From Rhynchopus euleeides (Eukaryota; Euglenozoa; Diplonemea; Diplonemida; Diplonemidae): a DNA stretch of 64,000 bases. This document shows, in pieces, positions 13,778-24,095 of the stretch; the stretch's first letter is position 1; each line of letters starts with the position of its first letter. Both the position numbers and the translations under genes were made by a program. The notes beneath the pieces are model-generated. The model was not told the origin of the DNA, made no database searches, and saw only the letters and a program-made list of their open reading frames with translations. The stretch covers positions 744,001-808,000 of the forward strand of contig OY723286.1 in assembly GCA_963210315.1 (NCBI GenBank), given 5' to 3'.

Positions 13778-14720
13778 TTTGTAACTGGGGGGGTTCAAAT
13801 ACAAGACGTATAGTGGATGAGAAGCCGGGTCGTGGTTTTCCAAATTCCACACGGTTTGAAATTTTGAATACAAGCCGTACGGCTTGTATTCAAATTTTTG
13901 GGTTTTTGAGGGATTTTCTGAACGGGGGTGACTAATGTTTGGCGGAGTTGGGTGGCGGGAGACCGTGCAAAACAGAACCCCCTGAAGGGGGGTGGTTTCT
14001 GGTCACCCGGGCTTGCTCACCACATGCCAGGCCACAACTGGTGCGGAAGAAAGGCCAATCCCTTCACCCACCCACGTGTACATTGTCAGTGAGGATGACG
14101 AGCATGGCGGTGCACACCTACATAAGCGTCATTCCCCTTGAGAAGGTGATCAGCACTCCTGCAGGTCGTCCCGTGTGCATGTACCCACATCAGCCTCTTC
14201 GGGCATCAATCGTCCTATCGGTGTTCCATCTCGCATGAATTATGCGCGTATCGGCCCGGATAGACTCGCCTGGGCCTGCAAAGGTGCAGGCGTACGGTGC
14301 CCGCCAGAGTGGCCCTCTCCACGTACAGTAGTGACCTTGTGCCAGCGGAAGCCCTGCTGAAAGATCAGGTGGCTTCAGAACCCGGGGCAGGTGGAGGACA
14401 TGTGTTTGTGCGACGAGCCTGGAGAAGCAACAGTAGAACCTCCACTAGCCTACCAAGCAGCCACAGTACGGCGAACACGCACAGTCACCGGGACCCCTCT
14501 CCAAAGCAGTAGACCACTGTCCCTCCCACACCCCGAACTCCTAACCGTTGGCAATTGTGACGAAAATTTCCTGCAGGAAATCCCTCACAAACGACCCTAG
14601 TTGAATAGAAGCCGTACGGCTTCTATTCAAATTTTGAATCTTTTGAAAATCTCAACTTTCGTCGCCGGCTTCGCCGAATATAAGCCGTACGGCTTGCATT
14701 TGAACCCCCCCAGTAACAAA
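13778..14720. mobile_element. MITE-like element with ~30 bp terminal inverted repeats and internal palindromes
   Basis: Left end TTTGTAACTGGGGGGGTTCA at 13778 is mirrored at the right end (14720 reading inward on the minus strand: TTTGTTACTGGGGGGGTTCA), continuing through CAAAT(A/G)CAAG. Inside are a perfect 32-bp palindrome (13863-13894), a perfect 30-bp palindrome (14601-14630) and a third with core AAGCCGTACGGCTT (14682-14695). No transposase is encoded. Flanking DNA at 13741 and 14748 matches contiguous sequence near 2106 and 2203 in the first tandem unit, so the element is specific to unit 2. I could not define a clean target duplication. Confidence 0.7.
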
Positions 14721-16241
14721 TAACATTCAGAGTAAATACGACTGTACTCCAGGCCCGGCCTGAAACCTATCCACACCAAAACTGCCGTCTCATACAATGG
14801 AAGAAGCCAGGTTTGGGAACATGGGTCTGGGGAGGGAGCCTTGATCTATTCAAAGGCCAGACTAGGCCTGCCCGACAGCAGACGCCGGGGGGGGGGGGGG
14901 GGGGTTTTGCGGGATCCGTTCCTACTTGCTCACAGGTGCGACCGTGGGCGAGTCGAGAGGATTCCTCAGATCCTCACGCGGTGTTGCTCAGGTGAGAGAC
15001 GCTCTGCCTCTCACTGCAAAATCCCAACATAAACTCAGGTGGTGGTGGTGAGGGGGGAGGGGCAGCTTCTCGTCTCAACTGTTTGGCAGGCCTTGCTGCT
15101 GCCTGCGTCACACCACCTTTGCGCTCTTTTCATGTTTCTCCTCTGGCCCGGCAGCGCTGAGGGGGAACCCCCCCAGCAGGCCAGACAAGAGGAGAAGGGG
15201 CACTCTTGCCGGAACGCTCGGGATACAAAACAGCCCCCGTCGAAAGGGGCTTGGGCTTGGCGCATGGGGAGCGCACACCGGTCGCAGCCTCCCCACCGGT
15301 GGCCTCCCCCGCTTCATTCATATGTGAGACAGCAAGAGAGGGATCACGGGGAAGGTTTCAGCTGCGGGAATAGAATAGATCGGGAGGTCAAAAAGAGCAT
15401 GCACCTCCCCTCCGGCAACACTGTGCGCAGGCGTATCTCCTGCCTTGCTGCTCTATGCACTCTGTCCCCTGTGGGGTCAGAGCTCGCAGGGAGGGTGATA
15501 CACTGCTGCAGTGCGCCGTGTGACACGAGGGGTGTGTGTATCGGAGTTGTGCTGTCATGTGCCGTCACGTCACGTTGGGGAAGCAGAGGAAGCAGAGGGA
15601 AGGGGGCTGACGGTGCGCTGTCTTCTCACACCCACACATCGATGAAGCCTTGTTGTGCGCCCCCTGTATTGCCATGGGGGGATTTGAATTCAACGAGAGA
15701 GCAGAGGGAAGTAACTTCACTCCTGCAGCGTGTGTCGGTTGTGGTTGCTGCGCACTCTCTCCCGGCTTCATCCTTCTTGCAAAACAGCCGCCCGTCACCA
15801 CCACCACCACACCTCGCCCCCCAACGAATACCCGCAACCGCACAAAGGACGGTCAGGAGGTATCAAGGCACACATGGAACGTGAGGAACAAAGGAAGGAA
15901 CCAACAAAACAAGGCAGGGTTCACAGGGAGAGAGGAGGGGATGCGTGAAATATGAAAGGTTGTGATAATGGGTGTGATGTCCTCAGAGAGGGGCGACCTG
16001 TGCATGAATTCCGAACTGCCGGCACACACACACACCATGCCGTGCCTGGTCGGGTGGGAGCAGGCAAGGCATGCATGGGTGTGTGTGGAAGCCTCCGCTG
16101 GTGATTCTAATATTGGCAGGTTGGAGTTGCGTTTTGATCGAGAATTGGAAGCAAAGTGTGTGTCAAATGAAGAAAGAGGGCAGCAGCCTACCTCACCTGG
16201 CGGGAGGGTGGCTGCTTCGCGGGGCACAATTGAGCGCCCGC
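14721..16241 (-). other. Flank between MITE and astacin copy 2; duplicated DNA
   Basis: 14748-14940 aligns with 2203-2450, and 15030-16241 with 3990-5348. The intervening 1.5 kb of unit 1 (290-aa frame and OTU fragment) has no counterpart. A run of about 18 G occurs at 14888. No gene supported. Confidence 0.5.
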
Positions 16242-18534
16242 TCAAGTGAGGGAGAGCAGGTGAAGTCTGCTGGAGGAGGGACACATGCATGCCACACAAG
16301 GCGTGGTAGCGAACCATGCCATACACAAGACAGAGACAGCCAGCTCAAGCAACGAGGCGGCGTGGGGCAGAACCGAAACCGCGGGAGCCGTGGATACCGT
16401 GAACCGACACATCAGGTTCACTGGCACGACTTCCACCAGCGGTTCCCGACACCTCAGCCCGCTGGAGCAGCAGCTCTCCCTCCCCCTGCACGCGCCCCAC
16501 CTGGAGATGCGGCGCCGGCACTGCGAGGGCTGGGGGCGCGGCTGGGGACGGGGCTGCGGGCGGGGCTGAGGACGCGGCTGGGGACGAGGCTGAGGACGCG
16601 GCGCCGGTGCACTCCCCCCGAGCAGACGGCAGGACCGGCTGTTGCAGGAGCTGCGGCAGTGTGCGCGCCACCCCGGCACCTGGTAGCACCGCGTCCCCGA
16701 CTGGCAGCAGTTGGGCGACGACTCGCAGCTGGCCCACATCGACAGCGTCCGCCCCATGCACGACCCAGACGGCGGGCTCGGGCGCGGCTGAGGGCGCGGC
16801 TGCGGACGGGGCTGAGGACGCGGTGCAGGGCCCGGGGGCGACGGACCACCACCACCACTGCCAGCCACGCGCACGTTCACAGAGCACGTTGCCGACGACC
16901 CGCCAGACCCGGTGAAGGTGGCGCTCAGCGTGAAGGTCTGCCCCGCCATGGCACGTGTCGGGGTGAACTGCACCTCCGCAAACCCCGTGTCACGGATGGT
17001 CGCCCCGTCACGCGTCACGTACCGCACCCCCGATGTGGCGGTCGTCCCGCTGTACGACACGCGCATCGACTGCGACGGGTCGTACACCGCGTTGAAGTCG
17101 ACGGCGAAGGTCTTCGACGGCTCCACCGTGTGTGTCTCCGACGCACCCACAGACGCCAGGCACCGCGGGCGCGTGAAGGTCGGGGAGCACCCGTTGTACA
17201 TGAACTCGATGGCGGCCACGTCCCCTGCGCTCAGCCCGTTGCGCTGCCCGATCGGGGACGGGGCGACGATGGTCGGCTGCCGCCCGATGCGGAACCCGTT
17301 CGGCCCGTAGTGCATGATGGAGCCGTAGTCGTACTTCCCCATGTCGCGCCCGTTGCGCCGGTTCTTGTTGAAGTTCCCCTCCATCCCGCGCTGCACCTGC
17401 GACAGGTCGACACGCACAAAGTTGTCGCGGTCCTTGCGCGACTGTTCGTGGCTAAGTCCGAGGCTGTGGCCTTATTCAACTTTACGTGGCGAGCGGCAAA
17501 GGTGACGACCAGTGGGCCCAGCGCCACGCATGCCCAGACACTGAACCCAAACAGTGGCTACACACGATTCCCACACACGGTTGTCTGCGGTGAGGAAAAG
17601 AGACACCCTTAGGTCTCTGCAAAAACCTGCCGCTGGTTAGCAACCTGGGGCGCCACCCCCTAAAGTGTGAGGAGACCCGGTGGCTCAAGAAGGGTTTCCG
17701 GATCCCACGCGGAGTGAGGGTAACTAGCTAGTCTTTACCCATGGGAAGACATTGTGTGTAATGCACTCCTACGTTTTTCCAACCTTTTCGGACTTTCATC
17801 CCGTCCCCCCACGTAGTGCGAGTCCTATACGCGTCCCGAACGTACTAGGGCCACTCCCACCTGTACGTTACACTGTGTGAAACAGAGACGCAACTGCGGT
17901 GGTCTGACCTCCGTCTATGACAGAAGGGAGGCGGGCTACTCCGGCCCGGAAGCCCACGCAGGGGGTCGCCGTGGAGGACACAGGACGAGGGGCGCCCGGC
18001 CCCCATTGGAGGTCTTTAACCCCCGCTAAGTCCGAGGCTGTGGCCTATTTCATGAATTGTTGCCCCGACACCGCACCCACGCGCAATCGACACCGAGTTG
18101 ACACCCTGCCCGCGCCGCCCGACCGGGGAGCTGCACCCGCCCCCCTGGGTGAAGCGGATGTACGGGCGTGGGCACGACCCCTCCGACCTGCACTTGTTGA
18201 ACCGGATGCACGTCTTCGACTCCCAGTCCCGCACCGCCGCAGACACCCGGTTGTCGTTGCTGCTGATCGGGGACGCGATGAAGTAGTTCACAGGCCGCCC
18301 CACAGGGAACAGCTGCGTGTTGCTCGTCAGCGGCGTCGCCCCGAGACTCTTCCCGTCACGGCCCCGCTCCACCTGCACATCCCCGTCCACAATGTCGTAG
18401 TCGTAGTCCCAGTCGGGCCGTGCCTCAGCCATCCCGCCCACCGCACCTGTCTCTGCCCCGGCGACGCTCAGAGCACCCGCCGCCACAAGCCCGACCACCA
18501 GCGAGGCACGCCGCCACAGCATTGCTGTCCGCAT
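16242..18534 (-). CDS. Secreted astacin-type (M12A) zinc metallopeptidase, copy 2, interrupted and with a frameshifted C terminus
   Basis: Coding blocks 18534-18045 and 17470-16242 mirror copy 1: signal peptide, HEIGHSLGL, then HEQSRKDRD, Met-turn SIMHYGPNGF, beta domain, Pro-rich linkers and two Cys-rich modules. It would give 572 residues. Linker lengths differ from copy 1 because the PQPRPQPR units are repetitive. A 2-base deletion near 16450 (GACACC here, GACACACC in copy 1) shifts the frame after SSGLRC, so the last Cys-rich module loses its final residues (GNRWWKSC) and reads an unrelated tail to 16242. The peptidase domain is unaffected. The insert here is 574 bases, shorter than in copy 1. 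Confidence 0.75.
17451..18046 (-). mobile_element. Direct-repeat-flanked insert (intron-like) in astacin gene, copy 2
   Basis: Direct repeats of 22 bases at 17451-17472 and 18025-18046 (minus-strand sense: the GHSLGLS codons) bound the insert; removing 574 bases restores the zinc site. It is homologous to the insert in copy 1, so it predates the tandem duplication. Compared with copy 1 it lacks the (GA)n insertion and the segment matching 7306-7497. No GT donor is available at any boundary shift; GC...AG (intron 17471-18044) is the only conventional possibility. On the plus strand a stretch near 17672-17705 (TGGCTCAAGAAGG, then GGTTTCCGGATCCC) weakly recalls tRNA-type A and B boxes. Confidence 0.6.
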
Positions 18535-19584
18535 TGTATTACCCCCTTGAGAAACACACCTCGGTTACCCGCGATATGAATGTGAAACCTGGCAGGTGGG
18601 GACGTGCTATATCCCAGATCCCAATGCGAATGCAGTGTGCACCCAATGCACCCCCCTCTGACTCTCTTCATCTCTCTGTTGATTCTTGCCATTCTTCCTT
18701 TCCGGACGATTCCCTTGAAACAGACATGTCAAACACTGGCCCCACCACCACTCCTTGCCAGGGATCCATCCAGGGCAGCAAAGGCGGCGCGCAAGGGGGT
18801 CACGCTGACTCCCACCCCTCAGGGTCCTCTGAAATCAGAGGATCAGGCCCTGCCTCATCCGCCGTGCACTTTGCTCCAACCTGGTTTCGGCCTGAGTAGG
18901 TTTCCCGATGAGTGGCTGACCATGTACGCAACGGCAGAATCGGGCTGACAACTGTCTTGGGACCTTGAGGAAATGGGGCACGGAGGGGGCTTTGGGCAAC
19001 ACTGCTGGCACCACCACCACCACCAGTGGTCGACTTAGTGGGTACCCTAACGTATGTATATGGGCGGGGAAGAACACCCCGCCCCCCACTCCATCCCTTG
19101 CTCTTCTGATGCGATCCCGACTGCAACACAAGACAGACCCGACTCCTGACACCCCCGCCCCGTTTGAGAATTGCACCACAGGATATCACACACCACCACC
19201 CCCCACACTGGGACACGTGGAGGGGAGGGGGAGGGGGGGGGGGGGGGGCTCAACGATAGACAAGCGTCGCTGCGTATACTGGACGGGGGTGGGGTGGGGT
19301 GGGGGGGAAGACGCATGACAAAGGCGGGAGAGAGAGATAGAGGGATCCCAGTGGGCGGGCGGGCGGAACACTGCTCGTCCATTGGACTCCAACCCCCCCC
19401 CCCCCCACCCGCAGAGACTTTTTGTCGCACGGCGGTCTGCTCGAGGCAAGGTGTGTGCATTCCGCCGAGGCTTGCCACAGGTTAGGCACCACAAAATCCC
19501 CCCCCCCCCCCCCCCACCCCATGAGACAAAAAGTGCCGCTCGCTGTGAAAAAAAGCTGGCATTGCCCTGACACGGCAGGAGGCC
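18535..19584. other. Intergenic, rich in G and C runs
   Basis: The first ~240 bases are the conserved astacin upstream flank. The rest holds long homopolymer runs (G at about 19228 and 19295; C at about 19391 and 19497) and no supported gene. Confidence 0.5.
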
Positions 19585-22181
19585 CTACCGGCGCTTCGGC
19601 TTCTTCTTTGTCATATCCGCCTTGACCTGCGCATGCCCTGTCGCCTCGATGTGCTGAAACAGCTTATTCCGCGAGGGAAACACCTCGGCACAGACCCCGC
19701 ACACGATGCTCATCATCGCAGCATCGCCCTTCTTCACAGCCTTTAACACCTTCTTCTTCATATCGCTGTGCGCTTTGTAGTCGGCATATGTGGGCACCGC
19801 ACCGCCAACACCCAGCCCCTCCTCCACCTCCTCCTCCGCAGCAGCTGCGGGTGCAACAGGGGGCGCGCTGGACTCCTCCTCCTCCTCTTCCTCCTCCTCC
19901 TCATCAGCGTCGCGGCTCTCCGGCTTCTTCTGCTGCGGGGCGGGTGCGGCAGGCTGTGCAGCACAGCTGCTGTCATCGCTGTCGTCGTCAGAGCCGGCAA
20001 TCCCCTCCTCGTCATCGGAAGGGCTGGCCGCCGCCTTCTTCCCACCCTCCCGCGCAGCGGCTTCAGCCGCTTCCTGCTCCCTCTTCAGGCGCTCCAGCCG
20101 GGCGGCCTCCTTCCGCTCCTCGTTGCGCCTTTGGGCCTCCTCGTGCTCCTGGCGCCTGCGGCGCTTCTCCTCAGTCTTCTGGCGCTGCAGCTCCGCCTGC
20201 TTCTTCGCCTCCTCCTTTGCCGCAGCCTCCTTCTTGCGCTCCTCAGCCTGCCTCTCGCGTGCCAGCTGCTTCTTGTTGGGCTTGCCGCGGCGGCCGCCGC
20301 GCTGCGGCTCGTCGTCGTCGCTGTCGTCGGCAGCGGCGTGCAGGCCGGGGGGGTTGCCACCCCCGCCCCGCTTGCCTTTGCCCTTCTTGCCTGCGGCGTG
20401 CAGCATGTCCAGCAGGTCCGCAGGGTCGGCATCATCTGCAACACCAGATGGGGTGGGTGTGGGGGGAGAAGCGGGGTGTAGCGAGATTTTGAATGTCAAA
20501 CACAGTGTGGAAAGGCAAAGGCAGGCCTCCGCAGCACCTTGGGGGGCGGTGTTGAAATAGAAGCGAGACGAGAGGGTGGGGACCAAAGCAAGCAATGAAG
20601 GCCTATTCCCTCTCGGGGGGAGAGAGAGATGCGAGATATCCGGGGGGGAGAGGTGTGGGTATTTTCGTTCCCGGGATATTCACACTTTAAGCATAGCGAG
20701 AGAGAGAGAGACAAGAGAGAGAACCGCGGGTGTGTGTCCATACCGTCATCACCGTGGAGGTCGGACGCAAGGTTGCGCCCCTTCCTCTGCGCACGCCCCT
20801 TCGGCTGCTGCTGCTGCCTGCCGGAGCCGCCGCCACGCCTGCCCCCCTTCGCCTGCTGCTGGGCTGGCGCCTCCTCGCTGCTGCTGCTGCTCTCCTCCTC
20901 CTCCGCCTCCTTCCCCTTGGCATCGCCGCCACCCGACGCCTCGGCGGCTTCGGAGGGCACCTTCCCACCACCACCGCCTTGCCCCTCCTCCGTCTCCTCC
21001 TCCTCCTCCTCTTCATCATCACCACCCTCTGCCTCCTTCGCAGGCGCCTTCGGCGCCTGCTCGACCTCAACCTCCGATTGGGACTCAGACTCGGATTCCT
21101 CCTCCTCCTCCTCCTCTTCCTCCTCGTCTGCTTCTTCGCTGCTGTCGTCGAGGTTGAGGTCTTTGAAGAGGTGGCCCTTCTTCTTCATGCTGTGTTTGTG
21201 CTTCTTGCTCTCCTTGTGCTCCTTCCACTTGGGCTTGGAGCGGAACATCTTCTTGCAGACAGGGCAGTAGTAGTCCTTCTCCTGCATGGATGCCTTCGCC
21301 TTCTTGCCGTCGGTGCCTTGGTGCATCACCTGGTCGAGAATCTCGGCCTCCCCGTCGAAGTCGAACTGCTCCTCCATCTCCGCCCAGTAGGACTCCGACA
21401 TTGCGGCGATCTCCTTCCGCTTCGCCTCCTTCGCCACACGGTCCTTCTCGCTCTTCTCGGCACGCGCCTCCGCCTCCTTCAGCTGCAGCTTCCTCCGGTG
21501 CTCCATCACACGCTTGTCGAGCTTCCTGACGTGCGACGCCAGGTTGCGCACCAACTCGTTGTACTCCCGCTTCCCCTTCTTCCTCTCCTTGTCGTTCTCC
21601 TTGTCGATGGCACGGCGGATCTGCCTGCACTCCGCCTCGTTCGGGTTGTACTTATCCCTCCAGGCAAACGTCTTCAGGGTGGAGAACCCGCGGAACACGT
21701 CGTAAAACGCAAACACGTCGTCGATAGGGGTGTGCGGGTCGCCGAACTTCAGCGGCTTGAACTTCTCCTTCGCCTTGCGGTCCATGTAGGGCTTCTCCTC
21801 GGACAGGATGGTGGAGAACACCGTCTGGTAGACATGGTAGAAGCACTTCGGGTCCCGCATGTCGAACCCCTTGTAGCAGTTGTGGGAGAAGTAGGGGTAG
21901 AGGTTCATGTGGTCCGGCTCGTACTCATCGTTGGGGCCGGTGCAGCCGCTGAGGATCTGCTCCTTGTGTGCGTCGTACCACGCCCGCTCGTTCTTGTCGT
22001 TGAGGCATGTGTAGGCGTTGTTCAGCTCTTTGAACTCCTCGGCGGCCTCCTCCAGGCGGTTCCGGTTCTTGTCGGGGTGGCACCGCAGGGCCCGCTTCTT
22101 GTAGGCCTTCTGCACCTCGATCTCCGTCGCATCGCACTCGATGCCCAGCACCTCGTAGTAGTCCCGCAGCTGCCCGGACAT
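19585..22181 (-). CDS. DNAJC21: DNAJC21/Jjj1-type J-domain zinc-finger protein
   Basis: Two exons, 22181-20744 and 20435-19585, encode 762 residues. A J domain occupies residues 6-70 (DYYEVLGIECDATEIE; HPD at 35-37). It is followed by the family's conserved block (WRDKYNPNEAECRQIRR), a charged helix, a U1-type C2H2 finger at 306-330 (YYCPVCKKMFRSKPKWKEHK), long acidic and Ser-rich runs, and a second C2H2 finger close to the C terminus (VCGVCAEVFPSRNKLFQHI). That order matches DNAJC21 and yeast Jjj1, which stimulate Hsp70 to release late 60S biogenesis factors in the cytoplasm. The tail KKKPKRR is basic. The splice GGTGATGACG / GTATGG...TTGCAG / ATGATGCC keeps frame in phase 1. Upstream of the ATG lies CACACACACCCCATCCCTTCAG, a possible trans-splice acceptor. 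Confidence 0.92.
20436..20743 (-). other. DNAJC21 intron, 308 nt, with GA-tailed repeat
   Basis: Donor GTATGG at 20743, acceptor TTGCAG ending at 20436. Without removal the exon-1 frame runs into unrelated sequence. It contains the GATATTCACACT...TAAGCATA motif followed by GA repeats (about 20684-20722) shared with the insertion at 6888-7222. Confidence 0.85.
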
Positions 22182-24095
22182 TGTGCGCTTCGGTGTTGGG
22201 GTGTGGCAGGTGCTGCCAAACCGCCCAAGGGGAGGATTCCCTTTGCGCTGAAGGGATGGGGTGTGTGTGGTTTCGGGGAGCTGTGTGTGTGACAAGAGAA
22301 GGCCCGAAAGCGTATTTTTTCGCACACTCGTTATGCGAGCCGCCGTGATGCGATTGTACGTTGGGTCTGTGAAGGCCCATGCGTGGTATGTGTCGGTGCA
22401 GCGGGACATCCACATGGTGCCCCTTGCATCTCGGTCGAGCTTCATCTGATTTTGGAGGATGGGGGGAGGGGGCCACTTGCGTTCCTCAGCCGCGCTCCTT
22501 TGCTTTGCTGCCCCCGCCGGCCGATTTACGTGTTCTCACATAGTTTATGCGGGGGTTGTAGTTCTGACGAAGGGTTTAGGTGCATTCGTTGGAGCACAAT
22601 CCTCCTGCGTGGGGCGAGCTGAGAGTGTGAAACGAACACAAAAGAGAAAAGGGGCAGGGTGGAGAACCATCTGGGTTCCAATTCCACTGCACGTATGCAA
22701 CAATAATAATATGTGCCAACTTTTCCGGCGCCGAAACACAGAATCAGAAAATGTTGTGTTCTGCTGACCACGAGCAGGCAGTGATTTTTGGCCCGACGGA
22801 GGTCGCGTGGGTAGCTGCGGCAGTGCAGAGGGGGCCTCCCCGCAAGGGCGGGGAGTGAGAAGACACCGAGGCCTGCAGGTGCAGTGCATGCGCACAGCAG
22901 CCTGCCTGCCTGGGTGCCGGGTTGAGACTTTGTTTTTTTTTTTCCTCTTGAAGTATCCGTCAGGTGGATCACCGGGTGGGGAGAGAACCGGTGTGAGGCA
23001 CTTGGGTGCGACCAGGTGGGCAGGGAACCTGGGGGCGGGGGGCCTCAAATCCCTCTCACTCTCGCTTCTCTCTGCTGCTCTCTAGGACAAACAAACCGCG
23101 CACTGGCCGGGGTTGAGCTGCAGGTGACTCAGTGCTGGCGGGACAAAAACAGGGCCGGACCGGGGAGATCTAGCATTCACAGACTTTGCTGCTGCGGGCC
23201 ATCTGAGGGGCGGAATGCCCCCAGAATTTGCGTGTGTGTGGCAGAAGACACGAGAGTCCTCCACCGCTGTTATACATCTCAGAGATGGCGGTGGTTATGC
23301 CCCAAAGCTGTCGCTCATGCAGCCCGGTGGATCAAAGGGATAAGGGGAGCAACGGCAGTTTGGTGTTCCTCAAAGGCTGAACACCCCGTTGGGAAGAAGG
23401 GGGATACACGTCAAGATGAACCTATACCCTTTGTGGGATCTGATGACGGCGGCCACCCTTTCGCTCAAGACAAAGAGTGTTGAAGCAGAACAGGTCCAGG
23501 GTACTGTGCGGGAAATCGGGAAATAGAAAGGAAAGTCAAAGAAATAAACTCTGTGCATTTTGTGTGCGCTGCCCAGCGGAGGTGCGGGCAGGGTGATTGG
23601 GGCACCAAGACAGCTTCCGGCAGAGAAGGCCTTCGCGGGGCAGTGGCCGTGGCCTCCCCAAGGGCATGGCATTGAGTAGTGGCAGCAGCAACAACGTTCT
23701 TCCACCCCTTGGTTGTCCGCGAGGTCGTCCTTGCGCCAGAACTGTGCTTTCAAACACTGCTTCCCCTTTGCGAGGCGTTTCAAGTGCAGCACGCCAGGCA
23801 GCGTCCCACCCTTGGAGGCCTCACACGCATCTGCCGCAACATTCTCCACCGCCACACCACGCAGCGGCAGGTTGTTGCGCTCCTTCCACACCTTCAGCAG
23901 CACGACAGTACGCTTGAAGTCAACACACAGAACTGGACGCAGAGGGAACAACGAAGGGCTCGTGCGCTCTGCGTCCCTCCCGAGACAGCAGGTCGTGCAC
24001 TCGATTGCATTCGTTTACAATAGGGAGCCCCGATATTTGACGGTTTTCACGAGGGAGTCGAGAACCCTCTTCTCTTGACTGGCAAAGTGCACTGG
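22182..24095. other. Intergenic region downstream of the large GTPase gene
   Basis: No gene I can support with confidence apart from the possible nucleotidyltransferase-like fragment listed separately. A run of ten T at about 22930 and G-rich stretches near 23035 are the only other features seen. Confidence 0.4.
23690..23950 (-). pseudogene. Possible nucleotidyltransferase-like exon or remnant
   Basis: A minus-strand frame reads VDFKRTVVLLKVWKERNNLP followed by LRGVAVENVAADAC. This recalls the helix after the catalytic core in OAS/cGAS/Mab21-type nucleotidyltransferases (L(V/L)KxW(K/R)xxxxLP). A pyrimidine tract and CAG (TTGTTCCCTCTGCGTCCAG) precede it, as expected of a 3' splice site. No ATG and no catalytic Asp motif is present, and nothing upstream continues it. 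Weak; it may be chance. Confidence 0.2.

Noticed and set aside
16071..17612. 513-codon open frame on the plus strand over astacin copy 2
   Set aside because: It is antisense to the peptidase domain and made of repetitive Arg/Ala/Gly sequence from Pro-rich linkers; GC-rich codons leave the opposite strand open.
17990..18046. Conventional GT-AG intron in astacin copy 2 using GGTTAAAG
   Set aside because: It shifts the frame in copy 2 and adds residues within the invariant HExxHxxGxxH spacing; only repeat-to-repeat removal gives the correct motif.
20730..22292. 520-codon Leu/Val-rich plus-strand frame over DNAJC21
   Set aside because: Antisense shadow of Glu/Lys-rich codons; the minus strand has J domain, zinc fingers and a correct splice.
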